Shown: positions 1-6,656 of the stretch, piece by piece
Numbering within the stretch: position 1 is the first letter of the stretch
How the letters are laid out: every line of letters starts with the position of its first letter
Source: JACOTK01 sp038256565
GTDB taxonomy: Bacteria; Actinomycetota; Acidimicrobiia; Acidimicrobiales; CADCSY01
Assembly (NCBI GenBank): GCA_038256565.1
Contig: JBBSKG010000003.1
Span: forward strand, 1 to 46,675
Length of the DNA stretch: 46,675 nt
Reading direction: 5' to 3'
The notes under the pieces: model-generated
Database searches by the model: none
The model's input: only the letters and a program-made list of their open reading frames with translations
Told to the model about the DNA's origin: nothing
Made by a program: the position numbers and the translations under genes

Positions 1-470
1 CCCGCATGCTCTACGACACACCGATGAACGAGTGGCGCACCCATGCCAACGAGTGGCAGCTCGGTGAGAACTGGAACTGCGAGTGGGTGATGGCCTACTC
101 GTGTCACACGGTCGATCTCGCCAACGTCGGGGCCATGTGGCCGATCTTCGATCGCCTCCACATCTACTGCGGGGCCTGGGACGACATGTGGGACGGAACC
201 ACCACCGACGAGGTCGGTGAGGACATCGGCGACAACCTGACCGACGGCGACACCATCGCCGAGTCGTGGATCGACGGCGTCTCGGACTGGAAGGTCGACA
301 ACCACCCCGTGACTGTGTGTGTGGGTGACGCAGCGACGTGGAACGGCGGCAACGTCGCATGGGAGCGCAGCCACCTCAACCGTGACCACCTCTGGGGCCA
401 CGGCAACGTCGAGGCCGACCTGGCACCGACACAACAAGCCTGTCTGCTGTGGCGGTGGGCGGAGGGATGA
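1..470 (+). CDS. Partial secreted/caspase-fold-like protein (DUF6345-like), C-terminal part
   Basis: The reading frame is open from the left edge, so the start lies outside the window; 155 residues are visible, ending in TGA at 468-470. The protein is rich in Trp, Asp and His. A WVMAYSCHTV motif lies on a predicted strand (hydrophobic strand followed by Ser-Cys), and later come a DRLHIYCGAWDD segment and a C-terminal WGHGN. This layout resembles the DUF6345 family and, more remotely, caspase-fold peptidases, where a Cys follows a hydrophobic strand. The matching His-Gly half is visible only in the truncated paralogue at 8914-9285. The stop overlaps the ATG at 467 of the next gene, suggesting co-translation. 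The family call is from memory of motif style and is uncertain; the enzymatic role is inference. Confidence 0.5.
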   Translation, partial: RMLYDTPMNEWRTHANEWQLGENWNCEWVMAYSCHTVDLANVGAMWPIFDRLHIYCGAWDDMWDGTTTDEVGEDIGDNLTDGDTIAESWIDGVSDWKVDNHPVTVCVGDAATWNGGNVAWERSHLNRDHLWGHGNVEADLAPTQQACLLWRWAEG

Positions 471-472
471 TC

Positions 473-1411
473 ATGAGCACCAACGATCGAACAAGCAACG
501 ACAAGATGATCGAGCGACTTGCGGCACTGGTGCCCGAGGTGCCCGAACACCTTCGGGTGATCGCACTCGCTCCTGTTGGCGTGGAGGCGGCCGAGGAGCG
601 ACTGGAGCGGTTCATGGTCACGATGGGCGAGTGCTGTGAACAGCGCCTGGACCGTGGTGACCGGGTGCGGCGCAGGGACCGAACGCTCCTACGTCTCACC
701 AATGGCCGGCGAGCCGTTGCGTATCACGCCTCGGGAGCCCTCGAGTTCCACGGCGGCATCGAGCCAATGGCCGATCTGTTCGAGGAGATGTCCGACACGA
801 GGCATTTGACCTCGCTGGTCAAGAAGGCAGCCGGTCGACTTGATGCACAGTACTGGGTCGGGCGCGACGAACGGTTGGTCTTCGAGCGTCTCTGGAGGAT
901 CAAGGCGGCAGCGGCCGACGCACGGGCCAAGATGGTCAGCCCGGTGCTCTGTCGTGCGATCGGCGCCTTTCGCCACATGATCGGCGATGTCCCCGTGCTC
1001 GGTGCCGCGTCGATGGCCGTGCAGCTCAGCGGCTCGGGTGCCTTTGATGTCGTGCGCATGTACCCACGGGCGACGACCAACGAGACCATCGACGAGGTTG
1101 AGGTGCTCAGCCCCATGGAGGCGGCGGCCCGGGTGATGCAACACGCCGATCGCCTCATGGCAGGGGGAGCGGAACGCTTCGCCGATGTCGCGGAGCCGAC
1201 CGGCTTCGAGTTCGGCTATTACAGCGCCTCGAAGCGCCAGGCCCAACGGGTGCTCGCTCCTGCCTATACGGCAACGTTTCGCTCCGGGGGCAAAGGCGAA
1301 GGCGACGAGTCGCTGAACCACTTCATCGTGGTCGGTGCCGGCTCACGCGACTACCTCGAGCTCTGCCAGACCGGCCGCCAACCCTTCGGCGCCCAACGTC
1401 GGGCGAGCTGA
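473..1411 (+). CDS. Hypothetical protein coupled to the caspase-like gene
   Basis: I do not recognise this 312-residue protein. ATG at 467 overlaps the upstream stop (ATGA), but GGAGG at 461-465 is spaced correctly (7 nt) only for the ATG at 473, so 473 is preferred. The protein has no obvious signal peptide. It is mixed alpha/beta with Arg/Glu-rich helices near residues 20-60, a middle segment with RDERLVFERLW, and a C-terminal part with FEFGYYSASKRQAQ and HFIVVGAGSRDYLELC. The overlap with the upstream gene argues that the two products work together. The final residues (QPFGAQRRAS) run into degraded transposase sequence, so the natural C-terminus may have been altered by that insertion. Confidence 0.6.
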   Translation: MSTNDRTSNDKMIERLAALVPEVPEHLRVIALAPVGVEAAEERLERFMVTMGECCEQRLDRGDRVRRRDRTLLRLTNGRRAVAYHASGALEFHGGIEPMADLFEEMSDTRHLTSLVKKAAGRLDAQYWVGRDERLVFERLWRIKAAAADARAKMVSPVLCRAIGAFRHMIGDVPVLGAASMAVQLSGSGAFDVVRMYPRATTNETIDEVEVLSPMEAAARVMQHADRLMAGGAERFADVAEPTGFEFGYYSASKRQAQRVLAPAYTATFRSGGKGEGDESLNHFIVVGAGSRDYLELCQTGRQPFGAQRRAS

Positions 1412-1454
1412 GCCCTTCGGCCCTGCTCGCTGCGCTCATCGGCCGTCGGCAAGG

Positions 1455-1628
1455 CGACTCCCGCTCGATCCAGCGGTAAAACTCCTCGACGTCCCGGAGG
1501 ACACCTGGGTGCACTGGTTCAACCACAACCGGCTCCACGGCTACTGTAACGACATACCGCCAGTCGAATACGAAGCAGCGTTCTACGCTGGCCAACAGAC
1601 CCACCCCGCCGGGGTCGCAAACCAATAG
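1455..1628 (+). pseudogene. IS3-family transposase (OrfB) C-terminal remnant
   Basis: The frame ending in TAG at 1626-1628 encodes WVHWFNHNRLHGYCNDIPP followed by VEYEAAFYAGQQ. This is the typical tail of the DDE integrase core of IS3-family OrfB proteins (WxxWFNxxRLH then PPxEYEAxFY). The catalytic residues and everything upstream are missing, so the element is dead. The start given is approximate, where similarity seems to begin. A terminal-inverted-repeat-like sequence follows at 1643-1660. Confidence 0.75.
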
Positions 1629-1642
1629 CGAAAACCCTCCAT

Positions 1643-1660
1643 CAAACCCAGGGTGATTCA
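1643..1660 (+). mobile_element. Right end (terminal repeat) of the IS3-like remnant
   Basis: CAAACCCAGGGTGATTCA lies 15 bases after the stop of the transposase remnant. Many IS3-group elements end in a sequence of this form. A second end-like motif, CCCTGGAGAGTTCA, follows at about 1671-1684 and could belong to another element. No matching left end was found nearby. Confidence 0.5.
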
Positions 1661-1806
1661 GCCACCAACACCCTGGAGAGTTCAGTTTCGTCGCGTCCAG
1701 GCTCAGGCCAACTCACTGCAAACTGGCGGGCGGACTGCCCAGATGCATTTCCGGCACCTACATGCTGCTATAGCCCGCCGGCGAGCCGGCGTTTGGCGGC
1801 GGTGGT
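1661..1806. other. Intergenic stretch without a gene
   Basis: This GC-rich spacer between the IS remnant and the antitoxin gene shows no open frame with motifs and no strong hairpin. It holds the second IS-end-like motif noted above. Confidence 0.4.
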
Positions 1807-2085
1807 TCAGCTGACCTTGAGGTAGCGGCGGAGCGCTTCACGCACAACATCGGATGCCGTGGTGTGGTCTGTAGTGGCCCGTTCGTCGAGCGCATTGCGT
1901 AGCTCGGGATCGAGGCGCACCGGGAGCGAGTCCGCCGGTCCCGAGCCCATAGCGGGTCGTCCTGGGCGGCGCCGGAGCTTCGTGGTATCGAGCCCTTCCT
2001 CGGCCTCTTCGGCCATCTCGTCGAGGACTTCGTCGGTCAGCTCAACGCCGGCCTTGGTTCGCCCGTGAGAGTTGTTATCAGGCAT
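1807..2085 (-). CDS. CopG/RHH-type antitoxin
   Basis: The gene encodes 92 residues. The C-terminal half carries a ribbon-helix-helix pattern: SLPVRLDPELRNALDERA, then TASDVVREALRRYL, where the strand would contact DNA and the two helices dimerise. The N-terminal half is acidic (DEMAEEAEEGLD) followed by a basic LRRRPGRPAMGSG linker, which fits a disordered toxin-binding arm. Its ATG at 2083-2085 overlaps the end of the upstream toxin gene by 8 bases, so the two are translationally coupled in the order toxin then antitoxin. The likely role is neutralising the toxin and repressing the shared promoter at 2339-2368. Confidence 0.75.
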   Translation of the reverse strand: MPDNNSHGRTKAGVELTDEVLDEMAEEAEEGLDTTKLRRRPGRPAMGSGPADSLPVRLDPELRNALDERATTDHTTASDVVREALRRYLKVS

Positions 2086-2329
2086 GGCTGTCTCCTTCTC
2101 CGCGGAGGAACGGCTCGTATTTGGAGCGCATTCGCATGGCGTGGATCACGATCTCCGACCCGTCGTCGACGGCGACCGAGACAACCTCGATGAGGTTCCC
2201 GGCGCTGTCTGGGCCAAGGTAGAGCACCTTGCCGTCGTCCTGCTCGCCTGCCGCGAGGGCGTGCTGAATGGCGTGCAGGATGTCTTCTTCGGTGATCCCG
2301 TGCTTGCGGGCGGAGGCATAGATTTCCAC
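2078..2329 (-). CDS. Small toxin of a type II toxin-antitoxin pair (BrnT/DUF4258-like)
   Basis: From the GTG at 2327-2329 the protein has 83 residues: VEIYASARKHGITEEDILHA, then a VLYLGPDSAGNLIEVV strand, then EIVIHAMRMRSKYEPFLR. The RKHGI...EDI helix, central beta strands and terminal MRxRxxYxxxL resemble small RelE/BrnT-like ribonuclease toxins that sit next to RHH antitoxins. Toxin-first order is also the BrnTA order. Longer in-frame starts exist (ATG at 2390-2392), but a good promoter at 2339-2368 places the transcript start only a few bases before the GTG, so the longer forms would not be transcribed from it. The family call is moderate; pairing with the RHH gene is clear from the 8-base overlap. 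Confidence 0.65.
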   Translation of the reverse strand: MEIYASARKHGITEEDILHAIQHALAAGEQDDGKVLYLGPDSAGNLIEVVSVAVDDGSEIVIHAMRMRSKYEPFLRGEGDSHA

Positions 2330-2338
2330 GTGCCCAAT

Positions 2339-2368
2339 ATCGTATCGCGAAATGTGGGGGCCTGTCAA
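2339..2368 (-). promoter_or_regulatory. Promoter of the toxin-antitoxin pair
   Basis: On the minus strand there is a perfect -35 TTGACA (2363-2368), an 18-base spacer and a -10 TACGAT (2339-2344). The expected start of transcription is only 2-4 bases before the GTG of the toxin, implying a leaderless or nearly leaderless message, which is common in actinobacteria. Confidence 0.6.
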
Positions 2369-2396
2369 TAACTTTGTGTGAGGTATCCGCATTTGG

Positions 2397-2560
2397 TTAC
2401 AGGGTGAAGCGTCCGGGGTACGCAATGGCGAACGCGTTGAGTGCTCTCGTCCATCCCGGGGTGTCGGTGCCGAGCTCACCGCCTCGGGTCGTGCCGATGT
2501 TGCAGATGGCCAGGTACATCAACTTGAGCGCTGCATCGTTGGCATGACCCCCGGAAGTTG
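2397..2560 (-). pseudogene. IS256-family transposase C-terminal remnant
   Basis: The minus-strand frame ending in TAA at 2397-2399 encodes NDAALKLMYLAICNIG, then WTRALNAFAIAYPGRF. This matches the C-terminal signature of IS256/Mutator-type transposases (ALKLxYLAxRN...WxxALNxFAIxxxxRF). The DDE catalytic region is absent. Its end lies just upstream of the toxin promoter, so the insertion did not remove that promoter. Confidence 0.6.
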
Positions 2561-2614
2561 ATCCATCGGCTATGAGAGTCACAACATTGCCCTTCGGGGC
2601 AGGAGGTGATTCTG

Positions 2615-2697
2615 ATGGCACGACGACGACACACACCGGATCAGATCGTCCGGAAGTTACACGAGGGCGAGAAGCTGCTCAACGAGGGCGAGGAGGG
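2615..2697 (+). pseudogene. IS3-family OrfA N-terminal remnant
   Basis: The ATG at 2615 follows an AGGAGGT ribosome site (2601-2607) and encodes MARRRHTPDQIVRKLHEGE, then KLLNEGEE. This is the start of the IS3-family OrfA helix-turn-helix protein (MARRR(R)HTPEQIVRKLREAD...LNEGK). Similarity stops after about 27 residues, where the sequence switches to the end of the antitoxin gene on the other strand. Confidence 0.7.
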
Positions 2698-2715
2698 GTG
2701 CCGGACCCCGACGGA

Positions 2716-3294
2716 TCAGACACTGATGAGATCCTCCTCGGCGATCAGTACACCGTGCCGTTTGAACGATGATGGGGTGCTCCTGAGCACATCATGAGCC
2801 AGCGAAGGAATGCCTGCCACGTCCCATGCTGGGTCGCAGAACCGCTCTGGGAGCGACGTCCACTCGGGGATGGGCAGGCGGTCCTTGCGTAGCCGGAACT
2901 CAACAACGGCCGCGAGAAAAGCGTCGACACCCCTGTCGCCGGTGAGTGGTGGCGGAGTGAGACACAACGCCAGGCGAGTCGCCGGCGGCTCGCTCGCCAA
3001 GTCATCGTTCACCTGGATGAGCTGCCGGAACAACAACCCTGTATGGCCCTCCCGCACGGCACGCCGAAGGGCGGAACCTGCAGCGGCGACCGATGGCGTG
3101 GTCGTCGGAATCGCGATGAGTTGCGCGCCGCACTGCTCGAGTAGTCGTCCGAGCAACCCGACGGTCACATCGGCCTGGGCACCCGATTCCAGCTCCGCGA
3201 TCGAAGGCTGGGGCACCCGAGCGAGCACGGCGAGACGCCGCTGGCTCAGCCCGGCCGCTTGGCGAGGCCCTTGGATCAGATCTGTAAGTGCCAC
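2716..3294 (-). CDS. XRE-family antitoxin/regulator (orphan, partner toxin missing)
   Basis: The gene encodes 192 residues from a GTG start. Residues 1-60 form an XRE helix-turn-helix: RQAAGLSQRRLAVLARVPQP then SIAELESG. The C-terminal half (FLAAVVEFRLRKDRLPIPEW, FCDPAWDVAGIPSL, RHGVLIAEEDLISV) resembles XRE regulators that precede a nucleotidyltransferase (AbiEii/JHP933-like) toxin gene. In those pairs the toxin follows immediately, but here IS remnants follow, so the toxin appears lost. A -10-like TATCAT six bases before the GTG suggests a leaderless message. The perfect palindrome over it points to autorepression. Confidence 0.7.
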   Translation of the reverse strand: MALTDLIQGPRQAAGLSQRRLAVLARVPQPSIAELESGAQADVTVGLLGRLLEQCGAQLIAIPTTTPSVAAAGSALRRAVREGHTGLLFRQLIQVNDDLASEPPATRLALCLTPPPLTGDRGVDAFLAAVVEFRLRKDRLPIPEWTSLPERFCDPAWDVAGIPSLAHDVLRSTPSSFKRHGVLIAEEDLISV

Positions 3295-3300
3295 ACCCTG

Positions 3301-3322
3301 ATGATAGCCCCTTAGCTATCAG
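3301..3322 (-). promoter_or_regulatory. Palindromic operator over the -10 of the XRE gene
   Basis: TGATAGC (3302-3308) and GCTATCA (3315-3321) form a perfect 7-base inverted repeat with a 6-base spacer. On the minus strand it overlaps a -10 TATCAT (RC of 3301-3306), with a weaker -35-like TTGTAG 18 bases upstream of it. This is the position expected for an operator bound by a dimeric XRE regulator. Confidence 0.6.
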
Positions 3323-3530
3323 AACTACAACCGTGGCGGACGACTCTCGATCGGCACTCAACCTCGATGCGGTCTACCGACGCCGATCCCACAACCTCGA
3401 ACTGAATCGGCCTGGGTTCAGCGGAGGCTCCTAAGGGTCCACGTCAGGTTAGTACGCGCGTAGTATCGTGGCGGTATGGAAGTCACGGCGGAGGGGCTCG
3501 CGCGGTCCCATGGTGCGCCAATGTCGTCGG
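3323..3530. other. Intergenic stretch without a gene
   Basis: There is no supported coding frame. A 10-base palindrome TACGCGCGTA occurs at 3453-3462. The stretch separates the XRE gene from the broken acyl-carrier gene. Confidence 0.35.
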
Positions 3531-3845
3531 CTTTTGCCCCGTCAAGCAGTTGAGGTTGGCGGGGTTGCCGCGGCGGGCAGGGACAAACTCGCGCAGGGGC
3601 GTGGTATGCCAATCGCGGGGTAGGACTCCGAGGATCTCTTCGAGCGCGATGGACATCTCGACGTACGAGAGAGAGTCACCGCCGAGGCTCACGAAGGTGT
3701 CGTCATCGCCGGTGCACAAGCCGGTTACGCCGTGTTGGGCAAGCAGCTCGGATCGACCCGGTCGAGGTCGATCCGCACCCCGTAGAGCTTCACGAACCGG
3801 CTCCGCCTGCCAACCAGCTCGTATAGGCCTTCTGGGGAGAGCCGA
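3531..3845 (-). pseudogene. Truncated, frameshifted adenylation-domain/acyl carrier protein gene
   Basis: Reading leftward from about 3840, one frame gives GLYELVGRRSRFVKLYGVRI then DLDRV, the C-terminal subdomain of an AMP-binding (adenylation) enzyme. A frameshift near 3755 moves to a second frame encoding LLAQHGVTGLCTGDDDTFVS, then LGGDSLSYVEMSIALEEILG, then REFVPARR. The LGGDSLSYVE motif is the phosphopantetheine attachment site of a carrier domain, with the Ser in GGDSL. The gene was therefore an NRPS-like acyl/amino-acid activating enzyme fused to a carrier domain. Most of the adenylation domain is missing, and the remnant begins directly after the stop of the ABC ATPase gene. Confidence 0.7.
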
Positions 3846-3846
3846 G

Positions 3847-4890
3847 CTAGGTCGCGCCGACCTGGCCACTTGGATAGCTGACAGCACGGGTGCCTGCATA
3901 GGTAACGGTCACTTGGTCACCCCGACGGTACATGGGGATGGAGCCTGCCCGTACACGAAGAATGGGCCCCCGGGGTGGGCGGACCAGGTAGACAGTGTCG
4001 TGGCCATGGAACTCGGTCAACTCGACAACGGCGTCGCCTCCGTCAGCCAGGCGGAGCTCTTCGGGACGTAACAACACAATGACCGGGCCATCGCTCTGCT
4101 TGGTGAGCTTCACTGGACCAGCAGCGGTCTCGGCCAGATCCCCTACGGCAGTGGCGTTAACCAGATTGGCATCACCCACGAAACTTGCCACCCATGGCGA
4201 TACCGGCTTGGCATAGAGGTCGGCGGGCGAGGTTTGTTGCACGATTGTGCCCGCTGCCATTACCGCCACTTCGTCACCCAGGACGAAGGCTTCCTCTTGG
4301 TCGTGGGTGACGAAGACCGTGGTGATGCCGAGCTCGACGAGGAGCTGGTGGATCTCGGACCGGATTTGCACACGCAGTGCCGTGTCGAGATTCGAGAAAG
4401 GCTCGTCGAGGAGAAGCACTGTTGGCGCGGGTGCAAGGGCACGGGCCAGGGCCACGCGCTGCTGCTGTCCACCCGAGAGTGTGCCTGGCCGGCGTTTGGC
4501 CAGGCCACCAAGGTCGACCAATTCGAGAGCGGTCTCGATGCGTGTAGCTGTGCGTTCCTTGCGGGGCAGGCCATAACCGACGTTGCCTGCTACGTCGAGG
4601 TGCGGGAAGAGCGCCCAGTCCTGAAACACCATGCCTATGCGTCGCCGCTCCGGGGCGACGTTCCCACCGGAGCCGACCATGACTTGGTTACCCATGGTGA
4701 TGGTCCCCTGGTCGGGCTGTTCCAGCCCGGCGATGGTTCGCAACAGCGTGGTCTTGGCGCAACCGCTTGGACCCAGCAAGGCCACCACAGTATGGGGGGC
4801 GACGTGCAGATTGACACCGCGCAGCACAACGTGGCGCCCGAATTGCTTTTGGAGATTGACGATCTCGATGCCGCCTGTCGTGGCATTCAC
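3847..4890 (-). CDS. fbpC: Ferric iron ABC transporter ATP-binding protein
   Basis: The 347-residue protein energises ferric iron import at the inner face of the membrane. The ABC domain shows Walker A GPSGCAKTT (residues 40-48; the usual GPSGCGKT has Gly where this has Ala45), a Q-loop FQDWALFPHLD, the signature LSGGQQQR, Walker B VLLLDEP and the switch His in VTHDQEEA. The C-terminal third, with VIVLLRPEELRL, is a TOBE-type regulatory domain typical of FbpC/PotA-like ATPases. It is the third gene of fbpA-fbpB-fbpC, about 100 bases after fbpB. Ala at the Walker A position is unusual but small, so activity is plausible. Confidence 0.9.
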   Translation of the reverse strand: MNATTGGIEIVNLQKQFGRHVVLRGVNLHVAPHTVVALLGPSGCAKTTLLRTIAGLEQPDQGTITMGNQVMVGSGGNVAPERRRIGMVFQDWALFPHLDVAGNVGYGLPRKERTATRIETALELVDLGGLAKRRPGTLSGGQQQRVALARALAPAPTVLLLDEPFSNLDTALRVQIRSEIHQLLVELGITTVFVTHDQEEAFVLGDEVAVMAAGTIVQQTSPADLYAKPVSPWVASFVGDANLVNATAVGDLAETAAGPVKLTKQSDGPVIVLLRPEELRLADGGDAVVELTEFHGHDTVYLVRPPRGPILRVRAGSIPMYRRGDQVTVTYAGTRAVSYPSGQVGAT

Positions 4891-4996
4891 GATGGCTCAC
4901 AGCGTAGTGGAAGGCGGCTGTAGAGCTCAGTCGACGGATCCAGCTTCCCCTGTTGACGACCATCGGGTGACAACACGACTGAACGCTGAGAAGCGG

Positions 4997-6601
4997 TCAA
5001 CGTGAAGGCTCACGGAGAACAAGGAATGCCATGGGAATCGAGGAGAGGAGCACCAGAGCCAGAGCGGGGGCAGCCGCACGGCTGAAGAAGGCCTCCGATG
5101 TGGCGCTCCACACTTGTGTGGCCAGAGTCGTGTATCCCGTCGGAGCCAGAAGCAGCGTGGCGGGAAGTTCCTTCATGCACGTGAGAAAGACCAGCGCCCC
5201 GCCGGCAAGAATGCCAGGCCTGGCCAGCGGGGCCACAACCTGCCACAGCGTGGCCATCGAGCCGCGGCCGAGCAGACGGGAAGCTTCCTCCAGCCGCGGG
5301 CTGATCTGCAGAAGCGAGGAACGGATGGATCCCAGGGCCTGTGGTAGGAAAAGCACGACATAGGCAAGCGTGAGCAACCATTGTGTCTGGTAGATCCCCG
5401 GCGCCACCCGGGCACCAAAGAACGTCAGAGACAGGGCCACAACGACACCGGGCAGCGAGTGCCCTGCCCAACAAGCGCCCTCCACCACTCGGCCCAGCCA
5501 TCCCCCATGGCGAACAGAAAGGACCGCGACCGGCCAAGCCGCCGCCACCGTGGCCAGCGCCCCCAATGCCGACGCCCGAAGGCTGTTGGCGACCAAGGTC
5601 GTGGTCAACCGAAGGGGTTCTCCGGCGTCGATGCCTCGCATCAGCCAGGTGGCGATGACCGCCAAGGGAAGGATGAGGGCAGCGATCACGAGCATGCACA
5701 ACAGCCCAAACACCGGCCAGCGCCAGCGGCCCAGTGAGGTGATCGGGGCCGCACGGGCCCCGCCGGTATGGAGCCGATGGTACGTGATACGCCGACGGGC
5801 ACCGGACTCGCCTGAAAGCACGACAATGGTGACCGCGACGAGAACCAAGCCGAGCACCGCTGCTGTGGACCGGTCAAGGGAAGCTCGGTACTGTACGAAG
5901 ATCGCTCTCGTGAAGCTGTCGAAACGCAGCATCGACACCGCTCCGAAATCCGACAGGGTATACAGAGCCACCAGCAGCGAACCTGCGGTGATGGACGGGC
6001 GTAACTGCGGAAGCACCACGCGTCCGAACGTGGCCCAGCGCCCGTGACCGAGCGTACGACTGGCCTCCTCCAGACTGGGATCGAGGTTTCGCAGCGCTGA
6101 ACGTACCGTGAGCAGCACGTATGGATAGGTGAACAGCATCAGCACCAGCCAGGCACCGGGGAACCCGTAAAGGCTGGGCAACGACTCAACACCCAAAGGC
6201 TCGAGCCAACCCTGCAGAAGACCCCGAGGCCCCAGCGCTCCGATGAAGGCAAACCCGCCGACATAGGTCGGAATGGCCAACGGCAATGCCGTGACAATGA
6301 CCCAGAAGCGACGCCACGGAAGATCCGTGCGCACCGTAAGCCAAGCAACGGGTAAGGCGATAGCGACCGAGCTGGCCGTCACCGCCACCGCCAGCAGGCC
6401 CGTGCGCCAGAGCAAACCCTGAACCCGATCACTCAAGGCGATATCGGCGATCCGGTCCCAGCCCAGGTCCGTCGAGCGAACGAGAAGATACACGAGGGGC
6501 AGGAGTGTCAGGGTCGCGACGGCCAACCCGGCCAACGCTGCGATGGGCAACGCCCACCGCAGACGTGGCCGAGCATGGCCGAAGCGACCCTGACCTACCA
6601 T
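4997..6601 (-). CDS. fbpB: Ferric iron ABC transporter permease (two fused permease halves)
   Basis: The protein has about 534 residues from the ATG at 6599-6601; GTG 6605-6607 and TTG just upstream are alternatives and fit a GGGAG at ~10 bases better. It contains two homologous binding-protein-dependent permease domains, each with several membrane segments and an EAA-type loop: LDPSLEEASRTLGHGRWATF in the first half and ISPRLEEASRLLGRGSMATL in the second. These loops dock on the ATPase. The fused two-domain layout and 500-plus length are typical of FbpB/SfuB iron permeases. A longer in-frame extension to 6724 would overlap fbpA and has no membrane or family features, so it is not used. Confidence 0.9.
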   Translation of the reverse strand: MVGQGRFGHARPRLRWALPIAALAGLAVATLTLLPLVYLLVRSTDLGWDRIADIALSDRVQGLLWRTGLLAVAVTASSVAIALPVAWLTVRTDLPWRRFWVIVTALPLAIPTYVGGFAFIGALGPRGLLQGWLEPLGVESLPSLYGFPGAWLVLMLFTYPYVLLTVRSALRNLDPSLEEASRTLGHGRWATFGRVVLPQLRPSITAGSLLVALYTLSDFGAVSMLRFDSFTRAIFVQYRASLDRSTAAVLGLVLVAVTIVVLSGESGARRRITYHRLHTGGARAAPITSLGRWRWPVFGLLCMLVIAALILPLAVIATWLMRGIDAGEPLRLTTTLVANSLRASALGALATVAAAWPVAVLSVRHGGWLGRVVEGACWAGHSLPGVVVALSLTFFGARVAPGIYQTQWLLTLAYVVLFLPQALGSIRSSLLQISPRLEEASRLLGRGSMATLWQVVAPLARPGILAGGALVFLTCMKELPATLLLAPTGYTTLATQVWSATSEAFFSRAAAPALALVLLSSIPMAFLVLREPSR

Positions 6602-6656
6602 CAACACTGCTGAAGATCTCCCATCAAGGACAGAGGACGAGCCGGGACCATCAGGG

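Noticed and set aside
1..69. Terminal overlap of a circular contig with 9251-9319
   Set aside because: The two copies differ at 4 of 69 positions and have different sequence after the repeat, so they are paralogues, not a circularisation overlap.
689..1321. 210-codon minus-strand frame
   Set aside because: It is antisense to the 473-1411 gene, which has the better ribosome site and coupling; no motif was seen.
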